Below, in pieces: positions 50,470 through 60,067 of a DNA stretch of 64,000 bases (positions within the stretch are counted from its first letter, which is position 1; every line of letters starts with the position of its first letter). Below the pieces are notes generated by a model that ran no database searches, was not told the origin of the DNA, and was given only the letters and a program-made list of their open reading frames with translations. The stretch lies in assembly GCA_964034945.1 (NCBI GenBank), contig OZ035961.1, positions 26,637,684 to 26,701,683 of the forward strand, given 5' to 3'. Source of the stretch: Chrysopilus asiliformis. Its lineage: Eukaryota > Arthropoda > Insecta > Diptera > Rhagionidae. Position numbers and translations under genes: made by a program.

Positions 50470-50900
50470 TTGCATCCCAATCACAGATATCGTACTCCTA
50501 GATCAAGCCATTTGCTATCTCAAATGGGTCACTGAAACGTCAAAAAGCTATGACGAAAAAAAGGGGCAAAGCTAGTAATTCTGGGAAATTAAAATTCTGG
50601 AAAAAAATGCTTATGCAGGTCCCCGACGGAATATTATTCAATCCCTATACCGATTATTCATGTTAATATTCAGAGCTGCCACATACATTAATATGCAATT
50701 CCCTAAACCTGTGTATAAGTCTTATGAGTTCGACGTAAAACATATAATTCAAGTGTTATTGAGTTTCTTAATTCGAACATCTGACATCACTAAAGTTCGA
50801 AGAATAAATGAGACAACCATAGTCACGCTGTCCCATATTTTTGCTATGGAACTGGTCGAGTGCCGCGATCTAGTAGTATGATATCTGTGATCCCAATACT
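50470..50900. repeat. Inverted pair of a 25-bp motif
   Basis: ATCACAGATATCGTACTCC (about 50480) recurs inverted near 50870-50890 as the complement of ATCACAGATATCATACTAC, both followed by TAGATC; about 22 of 25 bases agree. These may be the subterminal parts of an unrecognised element of about 0.4 kb; I see no target duplication. Confidence 0.45.
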
Positions 50901-51511
50901 CTTCACGTGGTCAACGTCGTTTGTCATAGAACCTACCGCAGAAGACTTTCCGACTCGGAGTTTTTTTTTGTGGGAAAATTTCCACCGGAAAAGGAAAACA
51001 TCGAAAATTTCGAGGACTAGCTATTGTCCTGATAAAATTGTCTGTTATAATCATCCGAAAAAAAAGTTGGCACCTCTAATGGATATTTTTGCCCAAAGAG
51101 CAATTAAAGGTTTGTTGTCGATATAAAGCTTCGAAACCGTTAAGTTAAATTTCAAGCCTATATCATAAGTCGTTGTCGTGCTCGCAGGTTTTTGTTTAGG
51201 AGCTGTCCATTAAATATATCCCACATTCAGGGGGGAAGGGGAGTCTACTGTGCTAATCTGAAATCGATATAAGACACAAAAAAAATCGTGAAAAAGTCTG
51301 AGAAGAGAGAAGCAGATAGGTTAGGTTAGGTTGAGAAGACCGCGCGCGCCCAGGCGTGAGCACAGCGCTACACTCGGAGGCCTACAGGCCCATAATAAAT
51401 AAATAATAAATTATCCTGACGTATTTGATGCACAACCCCTTACGCTTATAACTAAAAAATTGACGAAAATTTCCTATTCATACCTAATTCACTCCAGCTG
51501 ACGAAAAATTA

Positions 51512-51731
51512 AAAAAAAGCTTTTATTAAAAAAAATGCACTAAAAAGAAAAAAATAATTTTCTGGACGCTGTGTATCACAAATATAAAAGCTTTTAAAAA
51601 GCGAGATAAATGTTTATTTTATTGTTTTATGCTTTATCTCGCTTTTTAAAAGCTTTTATATTTGTGATACACAGCGTCCAGAAAATTATTTTTTTCTTTT
51701 TAGTGCATTTTTTTTAATAAAAGCTTTTTTT
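51512..51731. repeat. Perfect inverted repeat, 99-bp arms, 22-bp loop
   Basis: Positions 51512-51610 are the exact reverse complement of 51633-51731, with loop 51611-51632. The arms contain ATAAAAGCTTTTAAAAAGCG and CTGGACGCTGTGTATCACAA. Perfect pairing of this length means either recent formation (a foldback/MITE insertion) or gene conversion between arms. The related words GCGAGCTAAATAAAAGCTTT close the (RGAC)n-type repeat at about 52810-52832, suggesting one composite element. Confidence 0.95.
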
Positions 51732-51796
51732 AAAAATTTTTTTTTATTTTTTTTATTTTGTTCTTTTTAGTCTTCGAATATATAGTTTTACATTTG

Positions 51797-52663
51797 AGAT
51801 GTCCTTACAGGCTTTTTCACTTGAGAATCGTATTCAGCGAACCCCAAAACCCGCAGAATATATTTTTTCCCGGAACAATTGAGAAAAAGGATAATCACGT
51901 TATCCTTACAGGACATTCCGTTATCCTTACAGACTTTTTAATGACAGATTCGGATTCAGCGACCCCAAAAACCCCAGAATAGATTTTTTTCCGGAAAATT
52001 TGGAGAAAAGGATAATCACGTTATCCTTACAGGACCTTCCGTTATCCTTACAGACTTTTTAATGACAGATTCGGATTCAGCGACCCCAAAAACCCCCAGG
52101 ATAGAGTTTTTTCCGGAAAATTTGGAGAAAAGGATAATCACGTTATCCTTACAGGACCTTCCGTTATCCTTACAGACTTTTTGATGACAGATTCGGATTC
52201 AGCGACCCCAAAAACCCCAGAATAGATTTTTTTCCGGAAAATTTGGAGAAAAGGATAATCACGTTATCCTTACAGGACCTTCCGTTATCCTTACAGACTT
52301 TTTAATGACAGATTCGGATTCAGCGACCCCAAAAACCCCCAGAATAGATTTTTTTCCGGAAAATTTGGAGAAAAGGATAATCACGTTATCCTTACAGGAC
52401 CTTCCGTTATCCTTACAGACTTTTTAATGACAGATTCGGATTCAGCGACTCCAAAAACCCCCAGGATAGATTTTTTTCCGGAAAATTTGGAGAAAAGGAT
52501 AATCACGTTATCCTTACAGGACCTTCCGTTATCCTTACTGACTTTTTAATGACAGATTCGGATTCAGCGACCCCAAAAACCCCCAGGATAGATTTTTTTC
52601 CGGAAAATTTGGAGAAAAGGATAATCACGTTATCCTTACAGGACCTTCCGTTATCCTTATAAG
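51797..52663. repeat. 121-122-bp tandem array, seven units
   Basis: GGATAATCACG marks each unit at 51889, 52010, 52132, 52253, 52375, 52497 and 52619 (steps of 121 or 122). Each unit holds a small dyad GGATAA-TCACG-TTATCC and TCCGTTATCCTTACAGAC, then CAGCGACCCCAAAAACCCC. The first unit is clearly diverged; the others differ by few bases. Confidence 0.95.
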
Positions 52664-52840
52664 GACGAAGTAGTGAAAATATTGTATTGTCATCGGACTT
52701 ATATAAGTGTGCAAAATTTCAAGTCAATCGGACAAGTGGAAGTGGGTCAAAATTGGGTTGCAAGATTTGATCTGACAGACAGACAAACAGACAAACAAAC
52801 AGACAAGATAGCGAGCTAAATAAAAGCTTTTAAAATAGGG
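52664..52840. repeat. Dispersed repeat end with (RGAC/AAAC)n tract
   Basis: AAATTTCAAGTCAATCGGAC precedes GACAGACAGACAAACAGAC (52773-52805) and then GCGAGCTAAATAAAAGC. The order of motif and microsatellite is that of the other (RGAC)n repeats in the window, and the end shares words with the palindrome at 51512-51731. Confidence 0.65.
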
Positions 52841-54956
52841 TTTCTCACACTTCTTGCATTTATCGACTTAAAAATCAACAAACTGCTTTCTGAAAGACCA
52901 AAAGTCGCCCAACATATAGCATGTATGGATACAAAACAAAATGCATACGAAAATGCGAGTATGCAATGCAACTTACAATTTATGGAAATTTTATTAAGTG
53001 ACTTAACAAATGGCTATGATAGGCATCACTATGTTCAACATTATTCTCGCGTAAACAGTAAATACAGAGGACTTCACTATAACCGACTTATATTAACTTT
53101 GGGGTAGCATAAAAGAACCGATGGCAGAATATAGTCAGTGAACCGAACCGAACTGAACCGAAATGAGTTGTAGTGAATTGAATGAGCAAAAGGGTTAACG
53201 CCTGAATGATTATGGGAAATAAATTGGCTGGAGTTTTGAAGTGCTTATAAACAACTCGGTTGAGACTTTTCACTTTCTTCGCTCATTGCGATTTTTGCAT
53301 AAATGATTGATGGCGCAAATGATTGAAGCGCCAGCCACATTTCAATGAAGTCGGAATTCCACTTCGAATCTGATACAATCACATTCAGCAAAACATAATG
53401 CTTTCGCATAAAACAAAAAACAACCGTGGTGAGCATTTGCAATACACATAATTTTAGGTTTTTATGTATGCAACTGTACTATCGCTGTGGTTCTCCAGTC
53501 GTTACATAATTTATTATAGTAATATGGCTTAAAAATATGGGGTTGGGTCCAATTCTCCCCCTTTCCCCGGTGAGGCGTTGTTCTTTTGATTGCAACTTCG
53601 TCTAATTTATGACACTCCAGTGGCTCCAAGGTCCGACACGGTAAGCGTTTTGGGTCACTAGGCTTTATTGCAATTAATTGTTTCGCTTTCTTATTGATAT
53701 TGCAATTTTATAACTTAATCTTTAGCTTATGAAATTGTTTAGTGGAAAATAAACGCATGGATCAAGAATTTTTCGTACATTTAGCTGGCTTTTTAATGAG
53801 TAACAAATTTATCTTTGGTTTTGTGGGCAAGGAAAATTTTTGCTAAATATTTTCCAAGCTTGGAAGATATTGGCATCTTTCGGCGGATATTTACTGTAAA
53901 AAAAACTGAAATTGGTTTGGCGCAACTTAAAAATATTATAAAAAACCACCAATCATTGCATTTTAAAATCGTTAATAAATCAATCTTTCCAAAATCCGAC
54001 TGCAAAAACCAAAAAAAACATGCATCTTTTGCTCCACCCGTGGAAAATTAATTTTCCCATTTACAAAAAATGTCAAAAATTCCTACTTAAGCTTATGTTT
54101 GTCATTAAATTGTTGCGACAAAAATTATATTTTTCATTTAAACGTTTATTAATGATTTAAACTAAAAACGCCTGTAAATTCGCTGTAAATCAATTAAACA
54201 AATTGACCAAAAAGAGAAATTTTAAATATCCTATTTTGACATTTTAAATCCCCAAAAATTTGCTTTCAGCCTTTATTCAAAAAATTCGCGTCTTTAAAAT
54301 TTACTGATGCTAATAAATTGCACTAGCCGGTAGCATTGATTTATTATAAACAAAATAAATTTAATTGCATTGCTGAAAATATTAATAAAATGTACAAAAA
54401 TAATTCTCTGTGATTCGTCACCAACCGTCGGCATCGGATTCCATTTTCTGTCAATAAAATATGACGGAAATAAAAAAACACCGTATGTAGATGTTAATCC
54501 TTTATGGACAATTTCACAAATTTATTTACCTTTGCTGTAAAAATTCAATGCGATTTACATGAAAAGCTAAATATCACCTGAGAGTTATAAGTGAGAATTT
54601 AAAAAACGCTAAAATACCGACGGTAAATTCTTTGGAAACTCGCGCAAGTACAAATTTACCTCCTCCTGGATGGAATATGTGGATAATGTTGTAGCGTATA
54701 TATACGAGAGTAATACCTATCGAAAGTCAAAACAAAGCCACGTGGATCTTTTGACTTGGTCTGACTTGGTTTTACAGTCAGCACGATAATCAGTTGATGT
54801 TTTCGTTGCATGCAGTTGACATTACTTGTCTTTGGACTTTGTTTCATTCTCCACCACCTTTTATTTAATTGTAAGTTAAACAAGTTAGAAACAAGGAGAA
54901 AAAAATTATTACAGCTTCAATACGTTTGCTTTTCAAAAATATTAATAATCACGCAT
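52841..54956. other. Unassigned AT-rich DNA
   Basis: About 2.1 kb without any recognised gene or element. There is a short GAACCGAACCGAACTGAACC repeat near 53140. Open frames here are under 80 codons with no recognisable motif. Confidence 0.5.
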
Positions 54957-55703
54957 TAAAAAAGTAAATGTAACTACTTTATAAAGAGAAAACGGTACTA
55001 TAGCTAAAATAGGTAATAATCAAAATAAACTAGTTTTATAATAAATTTAACTATTTAGCAGTAAAATTTACTATTTTGTGGTTAAATTGACTATTTTCAT
55101 AGTAGTATATTAGATTACCTATTCCGTTTATAACGCATCGATTCAATTGACGGATACAAAAATGAACTACACCAGGGTGTTAGGGATGGCAAAATATTTT
55201 GAATCCGCATGTACGTCCATCTGTCTCTCCGTCCGTCCCCCTGTCCATCCGTCTGTCTGTCTGTCTGTGCATTAACGCCATAACTTTCGACAGGATTGAG
55301 CTAGAGTTCGTAAATTTGATACAGATACGCGTCGAGTTAATACCATTGACAAATTCTTGAATGGGCGAAATCGGACCATCCTTTCCCCCTCCCCCATACA
55401 AATGGAATACTTTTTTCCTGTTTTCTCGAAAACGGTGCGTATTATCGAAAAATTTATAAAGACGAAATGTGTTTAGAATATGATTTTACAAACCACTTCC
55501 ATACATCAAAATCCAATCAAACCACTCTTTCCCCTATCTGAGATACAAATCGGTTTTTTAAAATGCTGTCTTTAATCGCATTGACTATTCGACGATTGAT
55601 CTCTGGCAATTGTTGCTTTTCTTATGTTCTTAATTGAAATCAACTATTTTAGTTATAGTCCCGATTCCTCATTATAAAATAGTTAGGTTTACTATTTTTT
55701 CCC
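54957..55703. mobile_element. Element with long AT-rich terminal inverted repeats
   Basis: The left end (54957-55020) and the reverse complement of the right end (55630-55702) align over about 62 bp: AAAGTAAA-TAACTA-TTTATAA and later CGG-ACTATA-CTAAAATA agree. Inner parts contain alternating AATAGTAAATTTTAC and AATAGTCAATTT words. A copy of the (GTCY)n dispersed repeat sits between the ends in inverted orientation, probably nested. A longer solo copy of one arm lies at 62875-63075. Confidence 0.7.
55165..55450 (-). repeat. Dispersed (GTCY)n repeat, inverted copy
   Basis: ACTACACCAGGGTG, then GTCCATCTGTCTCTCCGTCC-type microsatellite (55213-55268), AACTTTCGACAGGATTGAGC, CCCCCTCCCCCATACAAATG and TTCTCGAAAACGGTGCGTAT are the inverted counterparts of the blocks in the copies at 47035 and 49895, in the opposite order. 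Confidence 0.75.
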
Positions 55704-56440
55704 CCTGGAAAATCGGATTTTTTTTAAACTATATTTTAATTATGCACAATAAGTTATATGAGCAAAACTGACTTCATACCCCTATTTTAAAGAAACAAAA
55801 TAAATAAATTTTAGAGATATTCTTCCAATTGGAAGACATGAATAGGAAATGCGACCTCGAAAATTCAGAAGCCTTCCCAATCCTTGCCTAGGGGTCTTCG
55901 GTATCCTTTAAAGTCCTTAATTTGTAAGCAACCTACAACATTTTTTAACGAGAAGAAAGAGGGCGTAAATTGTAGAGTGACATCAATGTATCCAGGTGTC
56001 TAAACGTTAGATACCAAACGAATAGCCAGTGAATTTAACTCTTTATCTCATAGTATTTCCTTTACGGTATATATGATATGCTTATTTAAATTATCATTTA
56101 AAAAAAAAACATCAGCTTAAATCAGTGAAAAAATTTTCTCCACAGAATTGTCTGAATAATATAAACTAAACATAAAAAATCAGAAAAAAAATCCTCAAGT
56201 TAAAGCGAGAGAGATTTTTTAGTAAAAAATTATATAAAAACTGGATTTACAATAACTTTAACGGGTTTTGTTTAATTTTCACTTTATTAAAGGCAAAATT
56301 GTATTTTTTTTGTTCAAAAAAATGAATAAAATAAATAAACGGCAGTAATAGTTTTTAACACATGGATTTTATGCAATATAACATCGCTTCTTCCTTTTTG
56401 TTAGATAATAGATTTTTTTTTAATATTTTTCATAAGGACA
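55704..56440. other. Unassigned AT-rich DNA
   Basis: No gene or element recognised between the AT-rich TIR element and the mariner-type element. Confidence 0.5.
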
Positions 56441-56442
56441 TA

Positions 56443-56955
56443 ACAATTTTGTATTTAAATAAAACACAGAATAATTGAGATATCGGGCTGAAATTTTGTT
56501 CCAGGTGTAGTGGACATGTTACATTTAAATATGAAATTCGATGTCGTTCATATGGCCACCGCGAGCACGTTTGCTGATTGATTCTTTGGATCCAATTTTC
56601 CACCACTCTTCTACACATATCGGCCGGAAGGTTGGCAATTTCGCGTTCGATATTGTTCCTGAGCTCCTCTTACGTTGTTGGCGTATTGGCATAAACCAAC
56701 GACTTGACATAACCCCATAAAAAGAAATCCAACGGCGTTAAATCGCATGAGCGATGTGGCCATTCGACTGGGCCATTTCTCGAGATAACACGATTACCGA
56801 ACATCTCTTTCAATAGATCAATTGTTTGACCAGCTGTGTGGCATTGCTCGTTCGTGAACTTCGCCATGATAAAAATGTAAACCTTGACTGACGTTTTAGC
56901 ATTGCCAGATCATAAAAAAGTTTTAGGGTGCGTTTTTATTAAAATACAAAATTGT
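56443..56955 (-). mobile_element. Internally deleted mariner-type element, 513 bp
   Basis: Terminal inverted repeats start ACAATTTTGTATTTAAATAA at 56443 and, read from the right, ACAATTTTGTATTTTAATAA at 56955. TA flanks both sides (56441-56442, 56956-56957), the target of Tc1/mariner. The interior holds the end of a transposase on the minus strand; two thirds of the gene are missing. Confidence 0.9.
56525..56867 (-). pseudogene. Tc1/mariner transposase, N-terminus fused to C-terminal third
   Basis: Transposase of the mariner type cuts and pastes its own element through a DD(D/E) site. Here the first eight residues (MAKFTNEQ) join directly to CHTAGQTIDLLKEMFG, so the helix-turn-helix region and the first two catalytic aspartates are lost. 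The conserved block WPHRSCDLTPLDFFLWGYVK follows, with the third acidic residue in TPLDFFLW. An in-frame TAA lies at 56670-56672 within TT-EELRNNI, and a one-base shift near 56565 separates RVVENWIQRINQ from ARGGHMNDIEFHI, the usual family end. About 114 codons remain of a usual 330-350. The deletion junction keeps the start codon in frame, but the stop and shift make the copy non-functional. Confidence 0.88.
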
Positions 56956-56957
56956 TA

Positions 56958-57452
56958 TTGAAAGACCCGATATGATCAGAAATTGCTTTCTGTTTGAAAA
57001 CCGATCCAGTAGTCAAATTCTTGAGGTAAAAGTTTAAATTGTATTTAAAATTCAAAGGTTTTTTGTATTTTCTCAAATTCATAAAAAATAGTAAAATACA
57101 AAAGTTTTTACAACACGATTTACGTAACTCACCCCCAAATAGTACCAGTCCTACTGTAGATTATATTGTAGCTTTTCGTTATATGAAAGTTGCGAAGTCT
57201 TTACAAGCCCACGTACTTGTAGTTTAATAATAAGAAGGCTAAAATATAATAAAAATATTTGCAATATTACCAAAATTTTACGTCTGCTTGACTACCAGAA
57301 TCAATTTTTCCACAGCAAATATTTAAAAAAAAATAAAATATTAAAAAAATATTACTGTTAGGTTTCAAAAGCCATCGGCAATATCTTGTAATGTGAAAAA
57401 AAAATCACCTGCGGCGCATTTCTCTATGAATTCACCAAGTTTTTGTTATGAA
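56958..57452. other. Unassigned AT-rich DNA
   Basis: No gene recognised. A 62-codon frame at 57039 has no recognisable motif. Confidence 0.5.
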
Positions 57453-57599
57453 CACTGAAAGAAATCCGTCATCATATAGATGAATTTTTGCATTGGCCTG
57501 ACGAAATAATTCGTCAATTTTGGTCCAATGAACGCGTGCATTGATTCAATGTAATCCTATTCATCAAGTGATGAACAGGTTCGTTCGATGATGAATTTT

Positions 57600-57815
57600 T
57601 CTTCATATTGATGAATAATATTTTAATGAAATTGTACGTAATTTGATGATTTTTTCCTCATATTGATGCACAATAATGATCAAAATTTTGATGAATTTGT
57701 ACGTTATTTGATGATTTGTTCCTCATATTGATGAATAATGAGGAAAAAATTTTGATGAATTTGTACGTAATTTGATGATTTTTTTCTCATATTGATGAAA
57801 AATTACTATATATGA
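57600..57815. repeat. 63-65-bp subterminal tandem repeat
   Basis: Three copies of a unit with TGTACGTAATTTGATGATTT and CTCATATTGATGAA occur, TACGT at 57635, 57700 and 57763. They lie inside the left end of the 2.6-kb element and may be binding sites for its transposition protein, by analogy with subterminal repeats of other DNA transposons. Confidence 0.75.
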
Positions 57816-58001
57816 ATATTGATGAATTCTAACATAGTTGAATTGTTTCTGCAACATGTTGGCAACCAATTATCCCACCTGAAAATCATTAACCGAATAC
57901 ATCGACCCATGAAGTTTTTATACTATGTATAACGATAAATTCAAACCAATGGATTATTTTTTTTAAAGTTTATTAGAAAATATTTCTTTTTTTAAGTTCA
58001 T

Positions 58002-59248
58002 TTAAAAATATAAAAAATTTTTTTTAGTTTGTTTTAACTCTTCCAAAATTACACATATTTTTGGTGATTTTTTAACATTTTCCTTTGATATGTTATAAAA
58101 GTATAATTCAATAAATACCCAAAATTGTTCACATGCTATTGGATATTCTAAATTAAAAAGATGGAATGACTTAAAACATATATCAATATAACGCAACAAA
58201 TTTGTAAATAGTAACTTTGTTCCATCTAAATACACCCAAAAGCTTTCAAAATTTGATAAATGTTCATCACCGAGAGCCAAAATGAATGGCTGAATATTTT
58301 CTTGGCGTGATTTTATATGACCTAAGTGATCTTCCAGCTGTTGTGTTGATTTGCCCATGCATGCGAAGGCTTCCTGGGCGTAAAGACCAAAATATTTGAA
58401 AAATGAAAGTAGTAGAACCTAAATAATAAAGAGTATACATGAAAATCTGCGGTTTCAGTTTCTTATTTACTTGTATGATGCAAGCATACCTGATTCAATT
58501 TCGGTCTCGGGGATTGAGTTTAAAACAGAGTTTATTGTGGAATCCTTAATGTGCTTATTGTCTTTCAAAAAGTTGTAAATATTTTTAAGTTTTAGCACCC
58601 AGTCGACCAGTATACCTCCATGATCCTCAAAAAGTGTTTGAAAATCCTTGTGAATCTGCGTTATAAAATTTAAAAATTTAAAAACCTATAATTTATTATT
58701 TGCATAATATAATATTTTGTGTCTTACCGTTTGACTTTATATACTCGGGAGACAATTTAAATATTCCTGCTAAATTTGCGCAGTTATCCAGCTCATTGAT
58801 TCTATATTGAGCACATCCTTGCCAAAGGCTTTCAAATTCTTCCTTTGATAGGTTGTCAAATTTAAGGCTTCGAATAATCGCTTCTGCATCTTTTTCTGGA
58901 ACTTAAAATGAAAAAATACTAATTATTCCTAAAGTATCGAATTTATGTAATATTATGATAGTTACCAATATTTGCTAGCTTTTGTTTTTGACCCTCGTTT
59001 TTGTCTTCGTTTTGTTTCGTTGCATAGTTCCAAATACTTGAAAAATATTAAGTAATGGCTCAATTAATAGTTACATTACATGATCGTTAACTTCATATAC
59101 ATCTTTCCGAGAATAATTGTTATTTGCATGAAGAGCGACCAAAAATTTTAATGAATTTTCGAACAAATTTTCAATGGATTCGTTTAAATTATAATTATTA
59201 GATGCTTTTTTTATTTCTTACAGCGTCAGTATTTTTTATGATCAACAT
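58002..59248 (-). pseudogene. Multi-exon element-borne gene, product unknown, with probable frameshifts
   Basis: I do not recognise a named family. Likely exons (minus strand): A 59248-59075, starting MLIIKNTDAV and running to the ENSLKFLVALHANNNYSRKD block; B 59036-58966 (IWNYATKQNEDKNEG); C 58901-58738 (VPEKDAEAIIRSLKF to SPEYIKSN); D from 58685 or 58655 to 58490 (FEDHGGILVDWVLKLKNIYN to IPETEIES); E from 58321 (or 58418) to the stop at 58002 (FILALGDEHLSNFESFWVYL, ICFKSFHLFNLEYP, CEQFWVFIELYFY). Junctions A/B, B/C and D/E (58321) are in phase with GT-AG borders. C/D is off by one base, and exon A has a shift in an A7 run near 59205. Total length would be near 300 residues. No catalytic triad, zinc finger or signal peptide is visible. 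The gene points inwards from the right end of the element. It could be a slightly decayed copy or contain homopolymer errors. Confidence 0.55.
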
Positions 59249-60067
59249 TTGTATGTTTTTTTTAAATATGTTTCTTATAGGTAGAAACATTTTTAAAAAT
59301 CTGGTAACAACTAAAACACCGGTAACTGAGATGTTAGTTGATGGATTTTTTTGAGGTCTATGTTCTCAAAACATCTATGTTCTCAAAACTGTCTTGGCAA
59401 ACGAAGCAAAGCGTACCTACCGAATCAATTTTCCACTGAATTTATTATATTATTAAAAATTTAAAGTTTTCTCACTCACTTAGATATATTATTCACACTT
59501 TTCACTGGACATAAACTCGCAGGTTTCACTTTTCAGGGCGAAGTTTTGAAAAATGATCCACTCGAACGAGATAAACAACTGAATATGCCGCAATTCTGAC
59601 AAGTCTCTTCCAAACTCAAAGACAAATAACGGTATTATCATTGGCGCTTAGAATGACGAAATACTCAATGTTCTGGTAAAATGACGAAAGTTCATCAATT
59701 CGTTCATGAATTTGATGAAAGATTCATCAATGATGGAGGAGCATCATCAACTCGACGATTGTTTACATCAATTAATGAATTTTTCATAATTTTCCCGCGT
59801 TTCTCACTGACGCGCGAATTGTGAAATAGGAATTCATGGATGTAGAGTTCATCAAATGATGAAATTGGTTATTAAATCGCAACGCATGTGCGGATTTCCT
59901 ACCGAATAGGTTGATGATTGTAATTTCTTCATTTAGAAGAATAGCTTCATCAAATAATGCAGAAACATGATGCACCTTACATCAAAATAATGTATTTAAC
60001 ATCAAATTGATGAAATAAAGTTGACGAAAGGCGTTCATCAATATGACGTAGGACATTATTTTCAGTG

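Larger units (their letters stand above)
57453..60067 (-). mobile_element. 2.6-kb element with CACTG/CAGTG ends and GATGAA-rich termini, carrying a multi-exon gene
   Basis: The left end reads CACTGAAAGAAATCCGTCAT; the right end, inverted, reads CACTGAAAATAATGTCCTAC and then GTCATATTGATGAA, aligning with GTCATCATATAGATGAA on the left. Both termini are crowded with ATGATGAAT/ATTCATCAT words over 300-400 bp. The interior carries an intron-containing gene on the minus strand. CACTG ends recall the CMC (CACTA/Mirage/Chapaev) group, but I see no transposase core and no convincing target duplication (only AA on both sides), so the class is open. Confidence 0.65.

Noticed and set aside
51317..51332. 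TTAGG insect telomere repeat
   Set aside because: Only about three units, in interior sequence followed by unrelated GC-rich DNA; such short GGTTAGGTT stretches are common in dispersed fly repeats.
53815..54051. 78-codon open frame
   Set aside because: Lys/Ile/Asn-rich composition expected from AT-rich DNA; no motif or neighbouring exon signals.
59784..59975. 63-codon frame near the right end of the 2.6-kb element
   Set aside because: It consists of the GATGAA/TTCATC subterminal repeats rather than coding sequence.
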